This document shows positions 25,171 to 34,325 of a stretch of DNA of 58,738 bases, piece by piece. The notes beneath the pieces are model-generated. The model did not search any database and had not been told where the DNA came from. It saw nothing but the letters and a program-made list of their open reading frames with translations. The DNA comes from Cellulosimicrobium cellulans (lineage in GTDB: Bacteria; Actinomycetota; Actinomycetes; Actinomycetales; Cellulomonadaceae): positions 1-58,738 of the forward strand of contig NZ_BJNZ01000029.1 of the NCBI RefSeq assembly GCF_006539945.1, in the 5' to 3' direction. Both the position numbers and the translations under genes were made by a program. Numbering within the stretch: position 1 is the stretch's first letter; each line of letters starts with the position of its first letter.

Positions 25171-27918
25171 GTGAACGACCTCTCCCCTTCGGAACTGTCC
25201 CCGTCGCCGGGTGCTGCCGACGGCCCTGACCGGGCCGCCGCCGACGTCTCCGACGACACCGGTCACGGCCCGGGCCGCGGCCTGGCCCGCCACGACGTGC
25301 CCGCCCCGCTGCGCGACGACGTCCGCCTGCTCGGCGGCCTGCTCGGCACCGTGCTCCGCGAGACGGGCGGCCAGGACCTGCTCGACGACGTCGAGCGCCT
25401 GCGCGAGCTGTCCATCCGTGCGTACGACGACCCGTCCGGCGCCGTGCTGGCCGAGGCGGAGACCCTCGTCGAGGGCCTCTCCATGGCGCGCGCGGAGCAG
25501 GTCGCCCGGGCCTTCACGTGCTACTTCCACCTGGCGAACCTCGCGGAGGAGTACCACCGCGTGCGCGTCCTGCGCGAGCGTGAGGCCGAGTTCGCGACGC
25601 GCGCGACGACGCCCGACGACTCCCTCCCGGAGGCGTTCGAGCAGCTCGTCGGTGAGGTGGGCCGCGAGGAGGCGCTGCGTCGTCTCCGCCGCCTCGAGTT
25701 CCGCCCGGTGCTCACGGCGCACCCGACCGAGGCCCGCCGTCGTGCGGTGTCCGGCGCGGTCCGCCGCATCGCGACCCTGCTCGACGAGCGGGACGCGCAG
25801 CGCCTCGGCGGCACGTCGCTCGCGGAGAACGAGCGCCGCCTGCTCGCCGAGATCGACACGATGTGGCGCACCGCCCCCATCCGCGAGCACAAGCCGTCCG
25901 TCCTCGACGAGGTCAAGACGGCGCTCGGCGTGTTCGACGCGACGATGTTCGACACGTTCCCGACCGTCTACCGCCGTCTCGACGACTGGCTGCTCGGCGA
26001 CGAGGCGGGCCGCGAGGAGCCCCTCGTGCGGCCGTTCGTCAGCCTCGGCACGTGGATCGGCGGCGACCGCGACGGCAACCCGAACGTCACGGCCGAGGTC
26101 ACGCGCCAGGCCGCCGCGATCGCGGCGGACCACGCGCTCGCCGCGCTCGAGCAGCAGACGCGACTCGTGGGGCGCAAGCTCACGCTCGACCAGGACGGCA
26201 CGCCGCCGTCGGACGGGCTGCGCGCCCTGTGGGAGCGGCAGCGCAGGCTCTCGGAGGCCGTGACCGTCGCCGCGTCCGAGGCGTCCCCGCGCGAGCCGCA
26301 CCGCGCGGTGCTGCTCGTCGTCGCGGACCGCATCGCCGCGACGCGCGCCCGCAACGCGGACCTCGCGTACCCGTCCGCCGAGCAGCTCGAGTCCGACCTG
26401 CGCGTCGTCCAGGAGTCGCTCGTCGCCGCGGGCGCGCCGCGCGCCGCGTACGGGGACCTCCAGCAGCTCGTCTGGCAGGTGGAGACGTTCGGCTTCCACC
26501 TCGCGGAGCTCGAGGTGCGCCAGCACTCCCAGGTCCACGAGGGCGCGCTCGCCGAGATCGCGGAGAAGGGCCTGCGCGGCGACCTCTCCGACCGCACGCG
26601 CGAGGTGCTCGACACGTTCCGCGCGCTGGGCGCGGTCCAGCAGCGGTACGGCATCCGTGCCGCGCGCCGCTACATCGTGTCCTTCACGCAGAAGCCGGAG
26701 CACCTCGCGGCCGTGTACGAGCTCGCGGAGCTCGCGTTCGAGGGCTCCGACGAGGCGCCGGTCGTCGACGCGATCCCGCTGTTCGAGACGTTCGCCGACC
26801 TCCGGGCGAGCGTCGACATCCTCGAGTCGATGCTCACGCTGCCCCAGGTGCAGCGCCGGCTCGCCGAGAACGGGCGCCGCGTCGAGGTCATGCTCGGCTA
26901 CTCGGACTCGTCGAAGGACGTCGGGCCCGTGTCCGCGACCCTGGCGCTCCACGACGCGCAGAGCCGCATCGCGCAGTGGGCGGAGCGCCACGACATCACG
27001 CTCACGCTGTTCCACGGCCGTGGCGGCGCGCTCGGCCGCGGCGGCGGTCCGGCGAACCGCGCCGTGCTCGCCCAGCCCCCGGGCTCGGTCGACGGCCGGT
27101 TCAAGCTCACCGAGCAGGGCGAGGTCATCCTCGCGCGCTACGGCGACCCGACCATCGCGTCGCGCCACATCGAGCAGGTCGCCGCGGCGACCCTGCTCGC
27201 GTCCGCACCGTCGACCGAGAAGCGCAACGCCGAGGCCACCGAGCGGTACCGCGACCTGGCCGCGGCGCTCGACGTGTCGTCGCGCCGCCGGTTCCACGAG
27301 CTGGTCCGTGCGGAGGGCTTCCCGCAGTGGTTCTCCCAGGTGACGCCGCTCGAGGAGGTCGGCCTCCTGCCGATCGGCTCGCGACCGGCCCGCCGCGGCC
27401 TGTCCGTCTCGTCGCTCGACGACCTGCGGGCCATCCCGTGGGTGTTCTCGTGGTCGCAGGCCCGCATCAACCTCGCCGGGTGGTACGGGCTCGGGACGGC
27501 GCTGAAGGAGTTCGGCGACCTCGAGCTGCTCCGTGAGGCGCACCGCGAGTGGCCGCTCTTCGCGACGCTCCTCGACAACGTCGAGATGTCGCTCGCCAAG
27601 ACGGACGAGCGCATTGCGGAGCGCTACCTCGCGCTCGGCGAGCGCGACGACCTCGCACAGGCGATCCTCGACGAGCTGCGCCTCACGCGCGAGCAGGTCC
27701 TCGCGGTGACGGAGAACGCGTGGCCGCTCGCCGGGCGCCGGGTGCTGGGCCGCGCGGTCCAGCTCCGCAGCCCGTACGTCGACGCGCTCTCGCTGCTCCA
27801 GGTCCGCGCGCTGCGCGGTCTGCGATCCGGCGCGGAGGGCCCCGTCAAGGACGAGCTGCAGCACCTTCTGCTGCTCACCGTGAACGGCGTCGCCGCCGGC
27901 CTGCAGAACACCGGCTGA
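25171..27918 (+). CDS. ppc: Phosphoenolpyruvate carboxylase
   Basis: A 915-residue enzyme converting PEP and bicarbonate to oxaloacetate, refilling the TCA cycle. Hallmarks are the catalytic-histidine motif LTAHPTEARRR near residue 180, the mobile-loop glycine/arginine motif FHGRGGALGRGGGP near 614, GYSDSSKDVG, and the C-terminal QNTG that closes the active and aspartate-inhibitor site. An acidic, disordered N-terminal tail (about 1-40) precedes the family start. The GTG start is supported by the upstream hexamer. It is monocistronic, ending in a strong hairpin. Confidence 0.98.
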   Translation: MNDLSPSELSPSPGAADGPDRAAADVSDDTGHGPGRGLARHDVPAPLRDDVRLLGGLLGTVLRETGGQDLLDDVERLRELSIRAYDDPSGAVLAEAETLVEGLSMARAEQVARAFTCYFHLANLAEEYHRVRVLREREAEFATRATTPDDSLPEAFEQLVGEVGREEALRRLRRLEFRPVLTAHPTEARRRAVSGAVRRIATLLDERDAQRLGGTSLAENERRLLAEIDTMWRTAPIREHKPSVLDEVKTALGVFDATMFDTFPTVYRRLDDWLLGDEAGREEPLVRPFVSLGTWIGGDRDGNPNVTAEVTRQAAAIAADHALAALEQQTRLVGRKLTLDQDGTPPSDGLRALWERQRRLSEAVTVAASEASPREPHRAVLLVVADRIAATRARNADLAYPSAEQLESDLRVVQESLVAAGAPRAAYGDLQQLVWQVETFGFHLAELEVRQHSQVHEGALAEIAEKGLRGDLSDRTREVLDTFRALGAVQQRYGIRAARRYIVSFTQKPEHLAAVYELAELAFEGSDEAPVVDAIPLFETFADLRASVDILESMLTLPQVQRRLAENGRRVEVMLGYSDSSKDVGPVSATLALHDAQSRIAQWAERHDITLTLFHGRGGALGRGGGPANRAVLAQPPGSVDGRFKLTEQGEVILARYGDPTIASRHIEQVAAATLLASAPSTEKRNAEATERYRDLAAALDVSSRRRFHELVRAEGFPQWFSQVTPLEEVGLLPIGSRPARRGLSVSSLDDLRAIPWVFSWSQARINLAGWYGLGTALKEFGDLELLREAHREWPLFATLLDNVEMSLAKTDERIAERYLALGERDDLAQAILDELRLTREQVLAVTENAWPLAGRRVLGRAVQLRSPYVDALSLLQVRALRGLRSGAEGPVKDELQHLLLLTVNGVAAGLQNTG

Positions 27919-27937
27919 CGCCCCGCCGCCCCGTCGC

Positions 27938-27981
27938 GACGGCCGCCACGCCGACCCGAGACCGGGTCCGTGGCGGCCGTC
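27938..27981 (+). terminator. Strong ppc terminator
   Basis: A 13-bp stem (27938-27950 with 27969-27981), a CC bulge, then a further 6-bp stem GACCCG/CGGGTC closed by an AGAC tetraloop. It is followed by TTCGTCT, the clearest U-rich tail in the window. Confidence 0.85.
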
Positions 27982-28245
27982 TTCGTCTGGACACCCGTCC
28001 AACTGTTGAATGAATCCTCAACGATCGCTCCGGGGAACGATGTCGAAACGGCCCTGGGTAAAGTCTTCGCCAGAGGCCTACCAGCCAGCGGCATCCGTGG
28101 GGTACGCTGGCGACGTCCGATCATGCCGGAGCCTTCTCGTCGCCCGATGACGTACGACAGCAGGCCCCGACCGATCGACAGCGTCAGGCAGGTGGCGCGT
28201 ACTCGTCGGGGTGGGCGAGGCAGGGGCAGGACGAAGGGCGGGGCA
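27982..28245. other. Non-coding stretch upstream of the STAS gene
   Basis: Gene-free between the ppc terminator and the chosen STAS start. It is A/T-richer than average at 27999-28065. It holds a short inverted repeat GTTGA-N8-TCAAC (28005-28022), a GGGTAA at 28056-28061 without a matching -35, and a TACGCT hexamer at 28103-28108 that could be a -10 giving a leader of about 130 nt. An in-frame ATG at 28123 could extend the STAS protein by 41 residues, but that extension is basic and low in complexity. Confidence 0.4.
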
Positions 28246-28611
28246 GTGTTGGTGCAGGAGCTGGAGCGGAGCGACATCGAGGCGGGAACGGGCGGCATCC
28301 GGCTGCTCGAAGAGCCTGAGGCGAGCGTCGTGGACATGTGGGGCGAGATCGACGTCGCCCTCCGCAGCGAGGCGAGCGCCGCGCTCGCGAACGCGCTCGA
28401 ACGGGACGTCCCCGTGGTGATCGACACGTCCAAGGTGACGTTCATGGACTCCACGGGCATCGCGTTCCTCGTGCAGTTCTACACGATCGGCTCCGAGGAG
28501 GGGCTGTCCGTGACGCTGCGCAACCCGCCGACGGTCGTGACCGACGTCCTCGAGATGCTCGGCGTCATCGACATCTTCGGCACCGAGCGGCACGAGGTCA
28601 CCACGAGCTGA
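28246..28611 (+). CDS. STAS-domain anti-sigma factor antagonist
   Basis: A 121-residue single STAS domain protein of the SpoIIAA/RsbV type. These release a sigma factor by binding its anti-sigma kinase when unphosphorylated. The phosphorylation loop is present as TFMDSTGIAFL, with the acceptor Ser after Asp; hydrophobic strands VVDMWGEIDVAL and VPVVIDTSKV precede it. GTG at 28246 follows a G-rich GGGCGGGG and is preferred over an upstream ATG. No anti-sigma kinase or sigma gene is adjacent, so its partner is elsewhere. Confidence 0.85.
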   Translation: MLVQELERSDIEAGTGGIRLLEEPEASVVDMWGEIDVALRSEASAALANALERDVPVVIDTSKVTFMDSTGIAFLVQFYTIGSEEGLSVTLRNPPTVVTDVLEMLGVIDIFGTERHEVTTS

Positions 28612-28661
28612 CCTCCGGTCGGGCTCCTGCGGCGGGGCGCCACCTGGCGCGTCCGCGCGGG

Positions 28662-29459
28662 TCAGCGCGCGTCCGCCGCGAGCGACGCCGCGCCCACGAT
28701 GCCGGCCGCGTTGCGGAGACGGGCCGGGACGATCGGCGCCCGCAGGTGCAGCAGGGGGAGGAAGTGCTCGTGCTTCTTGCTGACGCCGCCGCCCACGACG
28801 ATGAGGTCTGGCGAGAACAGGTCCTCCACGACGCCGAAGTAGCGCTGCAGTCGCTCGGCCCACTGGGCCCAGTCCAGGTCCTCGCGGTCCCGGGCGGCGT
28901 CGGACGCGCGTGTCTCGGCGTCGAACCCGTCGATCTCGAGGTGCCCGAGCTCGGTGTTGGGGAGCAGGTGGCCGTCGACGACGATCGCGCTGCCGATCCC
29001 GGTGCCGAGCGTCGCGACGAGCACGACCCCGTCCGCCTCGCGCGCGGCGCCGTACCGGACCTCGCCGATCCCGGCGGCGTCGGCGTCGTTGACCGCGACG
29101 ACGTGGCGCCCGGTCTCGCGCGCGACGAGCGCGGGCAGGTCGACGCCGGTCCACGACTGGTCGAGGTTCGCGATGAACCGCACGACGCCGTGCTGCAGCG
29201 GAGCCGGGAACGCGACGCCGATCGGCACGTCCTGCGGGAGGTCGTACTCGCCCACGAGCTCGGCGATCACCTCGGCGACGGCCTGGGGCGTCGACGGCTG
29301 CGGCGTCGGGATCCGGTGGCGCTCCTGCGCGAACTCGCCGGTCGCGAGGTCGACGGGAGCGCCCTTGATGCCGCTGCCGCCGACGTCGATGCCGAACGCC
29401 GTGCGGGGGCGGTCGGTCTGCGCCGGAGGCGCGGCGTGAGAGTCCTGGTGAGCGTTCAT
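28662..29459 (-). CDS. ppgK: Polyphosphate glucokinase (PPGK)
   Basis: A 265-residue ROK-family kinase that phosphorylates glucose using polyphosphate (and often ATP), typical of Actinobacteria. Visible are the phosphate-binding [17 protein letters not shown] near residue 20, catalytic-base region [20 protein letters not shown] and the PPGK-type ELGHLEIDG. No ROK zinc cysteines, as expected for PPGK. The ATG overlaps the map stop by 4 nt (ATGA), so both are translated from the map transcript. Confidence 0.94.
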   Translation of the reverse strand: MNAHQDSHAAPPAQTDRPRTAFGIDVGGSGIKGAPVDLATGEFAQERHRIPTPQPSTPQAVAEVIAELVGEYDLPQDVPIGVAFPAPLQHGVVRFIANLDQSWTGVDLPALVARETGRHVVAVNDADAAGIGEVRYGAAREADGVVLVATLGTGIGSAIVVDGHLLPNTELGHLEIDGFDAETRASDAARDREDLDWAQWAERLQRYFGVVEDLFSPDLIVVGGGVSKKHEHFLPLLHLRAPIVPARLRNAAGIVGAASLAADAR

Positions 29460-30367
29460 GGCAGTGTGAGGATCTCCGCTCCGTCGTCGGTCACGAGCAG
29501 CGTGTGCTCGAACTGCGCGGTCCGCGAGGCGTCCGCGGTGACTACCGTCCACCCGTCGTCCCACATCCGCCACTCGGAGGTCCCGAGCGTGAGCATGGGC
29601 TCGATGGTGAAGACCATCCCGGGCTCGATGACGGTCGCGTGGTCGGGCGCGGCGTCGTAGTGGGGCACGACGAGGCCCGAGTGGAACGCGCGCCCGACGC
29701 CGTGCCCCGTGTACTCGCGCACGACCCCGTACCCGAACCGGGCGGCGTAGCGCTCGATGACGCGCCCGACCACGTTGATCTGGCGGCCGGGCGCCACCGC
29801 CTTGATGCCGCGAGCGAGCGCCTCGCGTGTGCGCTCGACGAGGAGCGCCGACTCCTCGCCGACCTCGCCGACCGTGAACGTCGCGTTGGTGTCGCCGTGC
29901 ACGCCGCCGACGTAGGCGGTGATGTCGACGTTGACGATGTCACCCTCGACGAGCGCGGTCGAGTCGGGGATCCCGTGGCACACGACCTCGTTGAGCGACG
30001 TGCAGAGCGACTTGGGGAACCCGCGGTAGCCCAGGGTCGAGGGGTACGCGCCGTGGTCGAGGAGGAACTCGTGGCCGACGCGGTCGAGCTCGTCGGTCGT
30101 CACGCCGGGAGCGACGTGCCGCCCGACCTCCACGAGCGCCTGCGCCGCGATCCGCGACGCGGCACGGATCCGCTCGATCGTCTCCGTGTCGTTGACCTCG
30201 CTCCCGGTGAACGGCCGCGGGCCGGGCCGGCCGACGTACTCGGGACGCTCGATCGACTCCGGCACCGCCCGCGGCGGTCCGACGACGCCGGGCACGAGCG
30301 GGCCGCGACGTGCCGTGGGTGGGGGAGCGACGGCGTCGGGCGAGGTCGGGGACGGCGTGGGGCTCAT
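29456..30367 (-). CDS. map: Type I methionine aminopeptidase with proline-rich N-terminal extension
   Basis: A 303-residue enzyme removing initiator Met from nascent proteins. The five metal ligands are in place: Asp of NVDITAY, Asp of HGDTNATF, His of [11 protein letters not shown], Glu of FTIEPM and Glu of AQFEHTL. A Pro/Arg-rich extension of about 50 residues ([18 protein letters not shown]) precedes the core, like the extended type 1c enzyme of M. tuberculosis. The ATG is 7 nt after TAGACT (leaderless). The frame is open further upstream, but those starts lie before the promoter. Confidence 0.95.
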   Translation of the reverse strand: MSPTPSPTSPDAVAPPPTARRGPLVPGVVGPPRAVPESIERPEYVGRPGPRPFTGSEVNDTETIERIRAASRIAAQALVEVGRHVAPGVTTDELDRVGHEFLLDHGAYPSTLGYRGFPKSLCTSLNEVVCHGIPDSTALVEGDIVNVDITAYVGGVHGDTNATFTVGEVGEESALLVERTREALARGIKAVAPGRQINVVGRVIERYAARFGYGVVREYTGHGVGRAFHSGLVVPHYDAAPDHATVIEPGMVFTIEPMLTLGTSEWRMWDDGWTVVTADASRTAQFEHTLLVTDDGAEILTLP

Positions 30368-30374
30368 GACGGCC

Positions 30375-30380
30375 AGTCTA
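30375..30380 (-). promoter_or_regulatory. -10 element (TAGACT) of a leaderless promoter for map-ppgK
   Basis: TANNNT with a 7-nt gap to the ATG of map. Confidence 0.6.
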
Positions 30381-30434
30381 CGAACTGCGGCGGCGTGGAC
30401 GGCCGGGCGGGCCGGGATGGGGGAGGATCGGGTC

Positions 30435-30656
30435 ATGAGCACCGGATCACGCTTCACCGACGGCGGCGAGCCCGCGGCCGAGGACGAGTACTACTTCGAC
30501 ACCCGCACGGGCGAGGTGCACCGCGGCCCGAGCGGCTCGTGGTCGCACCGCATGGGACCGTACCCGACCCGTGAGGCCGCGCAGAAGGCGCTGGAGACCG
30601 CACGCGAGCGGTCGGACGCCTGGGACGAGGAAGACCGCCGCGAGCGCGGCGAGTGA
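30435..30656 (+). CDS. Small SPOR-like protein
   Basis: A 73-residue acidic protein of a family common in Actinobacteria and often labelled SPOR-domain. It reads [18 protein letters not shown], then [27 protein letters not shown]. Its function is not known; SPOR-type folds bind denuded peptidoglycan in other bacteria. The ATG follows GGGGGAGGA. Its end overlaps the start of the amidase gene (GTGA), which fits a cell-wall connection. Confidence 0.8.
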   Translation: MSTGSRFTDGGEPAAEDEYYFDTRTGEVHRGPSGSWSHRMGPYPTREAAQKALETARERSDAWDEEDRRERGE

Positions 30657-31570
30657 CGCACGCCCCTCCGCCCGGCCCGCGCCGGGTCTGGTCGGGTCGC
30701 CTCGGCCTGCTCCTCGCGGGGCTCGCCGTCGGCGCGCTGACCTTCCTCGTCGCGCTCCAGGTCCGCGCCGGGTCCGGCGGAGGCCCGACGACGCTCGCCC
30801 CCTCGGGCGACGCGGTCGCCTCCGCCCCCGAGCCGGAGCCGACGACCGCGTCCCCGGACCCGACCGTGACCGAGGCCGGGCCGCCACCGGTGCTCGCGGG
30901 CCTCACGGTCGCCGTCGACCCCGGGCACAACGGTGGCAACGGAGCGAACCCGCTCACGGTCAACGCGCCCGTCCCCGACGGGCGGGGCGACACGAAGGCG
31001 TGCAACACGGTGGGCACGTCGACGGACGCGGGCTACCCCGAGCACGCGTTCACGTGGGACGTGAGCAGCCGCCTCGCGGAGGGGCTCACCGAGCTCGGCG
31101 CCGTCGTCGTGCTCACGCGGCCCGACGACGCGGGCGTGGGGCCGTGCGTGGACGCGCGGGGACGCTTCCCCCAGGAGAACGACGCGGACGTCCTCGTCTC
31201 GATCCACGCCAACGGCACCGAGGACCGCAGCGCGCACGGGTTCTTCGCGATCGTCGCGGACCCGCCCGTCCACGACGCCCAGGGGGAGCCGAGCGTCGCC
31301 CTCGCCCACGAGCTCGTGGCGGCGTTGACCGCGGCCGGGTTCGCGCCGTCGTCGTCGGTCGCGGCGGACGACGGCCCGATCCAGCGGCGCGCCGACCTCG
31401 CGACGCTCAACCACGCCGAGCGCCCCGCGGTCATGCTCGAGCTGGGGGAGATGCGCAACCCCGACGAGGCCGCGGTCATGGAGTCCGAGGAGGGCCGCCA
31501 GCGCTACGCCGACGCCCTCGCCGCGGGGCTCACGGCCTGGGTGGCCGACGGCGGTGGGGACGCCGGCTGA
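30653..31570 (+). CDS. N-acetylmuramoyl-L-alanine amidase (Amidase_3), membrane-anchored
   Basis: A 305-residue exported cell-wall hydrolase cleaving the MurNAc-L-Ala bond. A single N-terminal anchor or signal helix (about 17-40) is followed by a Pro/Thr-rich spacer (about 43-80) and the Amidase_3 catalytic domain. Zinc ligands are visible as VDPGHNGG, the Glu of YPEHAFTWD and SIHANG, with the catalytic Glu in MLELGEMRN. GTG start overlaps the SPOR-like gene by 4 nt, so the pair is coupled. Confidence 0.93.
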   Translation: MTHAPPPGPRRVWSGRLGLLLAGLAVGALTFLVALQVRAGSGGGPTTLAPSGDAVASAPEPEPTTASPDPTVTEAGPPPVLAGLTVAVDPGHNGGNGANPLTVNAPVPDGRGDTKACNTVGTSTDAGYPEHAFTWDVSSRLAEGLTELGAVVVLTRPDDAGVGPCVDARGRFPQENDADVLVSIHANGTEDRSAHGFFAIVADPPVHDAQGEPSVALAHELVAALTAAGFAPSSSVAADDGPIQRRADLATLNHAERPAVMLELGEMRNPDEAAVMESEEGRQRYADALAAGLTAWVADGGGDAG

Positions 31571-31597
31571 GCTCGCCCGCCCCGGCAGCCCGGGAGG

Positions 31598-32446
31598 TCA
31601 GCGCGCGAAGCTGTGCGCGTCGTCGGGGAACGTGCCGCCGCGCACGTCCGCGGCGTAGTCGGCCGCCGCCTGGCCGAGCGCCGCGCCGATCTCGGCGTAC
31701 CGCTTGGCGAAGCGCGGCGACCAGTCCGTCATGCCGGCCATGTCCGTCCAGACGAGCACCTGGCCGTCGCACGCGGCGCCCGCGCCGATGCCGATCGTGG
31801 GGATGCGCAGGATCTCGGTGATCCGCGCCGCGACCTCGACCGGCACCATCTCGAGCACGACGGCGACGGCGCCCGCCTCGGCCACCGCGAGGGCGTCCTC
31901 GCTGAGGCGCTCCGCCGCGTCGTCGCCCCGGCCCTGGACGCGCGGCCCGCCGAGCGCGTTCTCCGACTGCGGCGTGAAGCCGAGGTGGCCCACGACGGGG
32001 ATGCCGGCGTCGGTCAGCGCGCGGATCTGCGCGGCGATGCGACGCCCGCCCTCGAGCTTGACCGCGTTCACGCCGGTCTCCTTGAGGAACCGCACGCCCG
32101 TCGCGAGCGCCTGCTCCGCGCTCGCCTCGTACGACCCGAAGGGCAGGTCGACGACCGTGAACGCGCGGCGCGCGGCGCGCGCGACGGCGCGGGCCGGGGG
32201 GATCAGGTCGTCGACCGTGACGGGGAGCGTCGTCGCGTGCCCGTGCATCGTGTTGCCGATCGAGTCGCCGACCAGCAGCATGTCGATCCCGGCGTCGTCG
32301 AAGATGCGCGCGGTCACCGCGTCGTACGCCGTGAGCATCGTGATCTTCTCGCCGCGCGCCTTCGCCTCGGCGAGGTGGTGCACGCGGACGCGGCGCGGTC
32401 CCGTGCCCCCGGTCGTGGCGGGCTCGGGGGCGGTGTGAGCAGACAT
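31598..32446 (-). CDS. panB: 3-methyl-2-oxobutanoate hydroxymethyltransferase
   Basis: A 282-residue enzyme of pantothenate (CoA precursor) synthesis that adds a hydroxymethyl group from methylene-THF to alpha-ketoisovalerate. It contains [21 protein letters not shown] (metal-binding Asp of GDS), GHLGFTPQS and the late [19 protein letters not shown]. The ATG follows AGGAAAGG. It lies 58 nt downstream of nadE on the same strand and is probably co-transcribed; the pair would link CoA and NAD supply. Confidence 0.96.
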   Translation of the reverse strand: MSAHTAPEPATTGGTGPRRVRVHHLAEAKARGEKITMLTAYDAVTARIFDDAGIDMLLVGDSIGNTMHGHATTLPVTVDDLIPPARAVARAARRAFTVVDLPFGSYEASAEQALATGVRFLKETGVNAVKLEGGRRIAAQIRALTDAGIPVVGHLGFTPQSENALGGPRVQGRGDDAAERLSEDALAVAEAGAVAVVLEMVPVEVAARITEILRIPTIGIGAGAACDGQVLVWTDMAGMTDWSPRFAKRYAEIGAALGQAAADYAADVRGGTFPDDAHSFAR

Positions 32447-32504
32447 GACGGCCTTTCCTGGGTGCGGGGTACGGGTCGGACGGCGCGCGGGGTGACCGGC
32501 GCCG

Positions 32505-34208
32505 TCAGTCGAGCGGCTCGCGCCAGCGGTTGGTGATGGGCAGGCGGCGGTCGCGGCCGAACGCGAGGGCGGTGACCTTGGGGCCCGGCGGGTACTGGCG
32601 ACGCTTCCACTCGGCGCGGTCGACGAGCGTGACGACCTTGTCGACGACCTCGGGGTCGAACCCGCGCGCGAGCAGCTCGGCGCGGCCCTCGGCGTGCTCG
32701 ATATAGGCGTCGAGCACCTCGTCGAGGAGGTCGTAGGGCGGGAGCGAGTCCTGGTCGGTCTGGCCCGGACGCAGCTCGGCGGACGGCGGCTTGGTGATGG
32801 ACGACTCGGGGATCGGCGGGATCTCGCCCCGGTCGACCGCCTGGTTGTTCCGCCAGCGCGCGAGCTGCCACACGCGCGACTTGTCGACGTCCTTGAGGGG
32901 GGCGAAGCCGCCGATGCTGCCGGCGTCGTAGATCGTCGCGTACCCGGTCGCGAGCTCGGACTTGTTGCCCGGCGCGATGACGAGGTGGCCCTCGCGGTTG
33001 GAGATCGCCATGAGGATCACCCCGCGCACACGCGCCTGAAGGTTCTCCTCCGCGACGCCCTCGAGCGCGAGCTCGCCCTGGAACGCCTCGACTATGGGCG
33101 CGATGGGCTGGACGCGGTAGTCGGCGCCGAGCCGCTTGGCGAGGTCCGCGGCGTCGTCCTTGCTGTGGTCGGACGAGTACTGCGACGGCATCGAGACGCC
33201 GACGACGTTCTCACCGCCGATCGCGTCGGCGGCGATCGCCGCGGTGAGGGCGGAGTCGATCCCGCCCGAGACGCCGAGGAGGACGGAGCGGAAGCCGTTC
33301 TTGCGGACGTAGCCGGCCAGGCCGGTGACGCAGGCCCGGTACACCTCCTCGTCGGGGTGCAGCTCGGGGGCGCGCGGCCCGCGGGGTGCGCCGTCGGACG
33401 GCAGCTCCCACACGAGCAGGTCCTCGACGAACTGGGGCGAGGTCGCGACGACGGCGCCCGCGGCGTCGGTGACGAACGAGCCGCCGTCGAACACGAGGTC
33501 GTCCTGCCCGCCTACCAGGTTCACGTACGCGACCGGGGCGCTCACCTCGCGCGCGCGGCGCGCCGCGAGGTCCGTGCGGACGTGGCCCTTGCCCTCCTCG
33601 TACGGGGAGCCGTTGAGCACGAGCAGCAGGTCGAGCCCGTTCCCCACCTCGTCGAGCGTCGCCATCTCGGCGACCGGTCCGCCGTCCTGCCAGATGTCCT
33701 CGCAGATCGCGATCCCGACGCGCCGGCCCTCGACCTCGACGACCGTCGTGGTCTCGCCCGGCGCGAAGATCCGGAACTCGTCGAACACGCCGTAGTTGGG
33801 CAGGTGGTGCTTGTCGTACGCGGCCTGCACGACGCCGTCGCGCAGCACGACCGCGCGGTTCGTCGGGAGGTCGGCGGGCGAGCCCGAGGCCTCGCGCTCC
33901 GCCGCGCCCGCGCCGCGCGGGGCCCCCGAGGTCCCGACGGTGCCGAGCACCACGGTGATCCCGCCCAGGCCGTCGGCGGCGAGGCGCGCCGCGATGTCCG
34001 CGGCGGCGTCCCACGCCGCGCGGCGGAACGACGCGCGCAGGGCGAGGTCCTCGATCGGGTAGCCGGTGAGGGTCATCTCCGGGAACGCGACGAGCTGCGC
34101 GCCCGCCGTCGCCGCCTCCCGGGTGCGCTCGAGGACGAGGGCGGCGTTGCCGTCGAGGTCCCCCACGCACGTGTCGACCTGTGCCAGCGCGACGCGCAGA
34201 TCAGCCAT
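32505..34208 (-). CDS. nadE: Glutamine-dependent NAD+ synthetase
   Basis: A 567-residue two-domain enzyme making NAD+ from deamido-NAD+. The N-terminal nitrilase-type glutaminase (about 1-270) shows Glu of [10 protein letters not shown], Lys of [10 protein letters not shown] and the nucleophile Cys of [11 protein letters not shown]. The C-terminal ATP-pyrophosphatase domain has SGGIDSAL near residue 313 and [10 protein letters not shown]. The family has longer (about 680) and shorter (about 560) forms; this is the shorter one. The ATG is 6 nt after TAGGCT (leaderless). Confidence 0.96.
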   Translation of the reverse strand: MADLRVALAQVDTCVGDLDGNAALVLERTREAATAGAQLVAFPEMTLTGYPIEDLALRASFRRAAWDAAADIAARLAADGLGGITVVLGTVGTSGAPRGAGAAEREASGSPADLPTNRAVVLRDGVVQAAYDKHHLPNYGVFDEFRIFAPGETTTVVEVEGRRVGIAICEDIWQDGGPVAEMATLDEVGNGLDLLLVLNGSPYEEGKGHVRTDLAARRAREVSAPVAYVNLVGGQDDLVFDGGSFVTDAAGAVVATSPQFVEDLLVWELPSDGAPRGPRAPELHPDEEVYRACVTGLAGYVRKNGFRSVLLGVSGGIDSALTAAIAADAIGGENVVGVSMPSQYSSDHSKDDAADLAKRLGADYRVQPIAPIVEAFQGELALEGVAEENLQARVRGVILMAISNREGHLVIAPGNKSELATGYATIYDAGSIGGFAPLKDVDKSRVWQLARWRNNQAVDRGEIPPIPESSITKPPSAELRPGQTDQDSLPPYDLLDEVLDAYIEHAEGRAELLARGFDPEVVDKVVTLVDRAEWKRRQYPPGPKVTALAFGRDRRLPITNRWREPLD

Positions 34209-34214
34209 GCCGCC

Positions 34215-34220
34215 AGCCTA
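34215..34220 (-). promoter_or_regulatory. -10 element (TAGGCT) of a leaderless promoter for nadE-panB
   Basis: TANNNT with a 6-nt gap to the nadE ATG. Confidence 0.6.
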
Positions 34221-34286
34221 GACGAGCGGGGCCGCGCGGCCGCTCCAGGGGGTGGTCCCGACGCGCGACGTCCGCCACACGGCCGT

Positions 34287-34302
34287 GTCACCCGTTCGTC
34301 AC
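34287..34302 (+). promoter_or_regulatory. Tandem GTCAC repeat upstream of glnA2, weak GlnR-site candidate
   Basis: GTCAC-N6-GTCAC, two identical half-sites 11 bp apart, 24-39 nt upstream of the glnA2 ATG. The spacing equals that of GlnR half-sites and each matches the GTNAC half, but no GAAAC half is present. Confidence 0.3.
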
Positions 34303-34325
34303 ACGGATCAGGCAGGATGTACCGC

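Noticed and set aside
25150-28002. A 950-codon open frame antisense to ppc
   Set aside because: Charged low-complexity translation with no motif, fully opposite a textbook PEP carboxylase.
28056-28061. GGGTAA as a sigma-B-type -10
   Set aside because: No GNNT/GTTT -35 element was found at 12-16 nt upstream.
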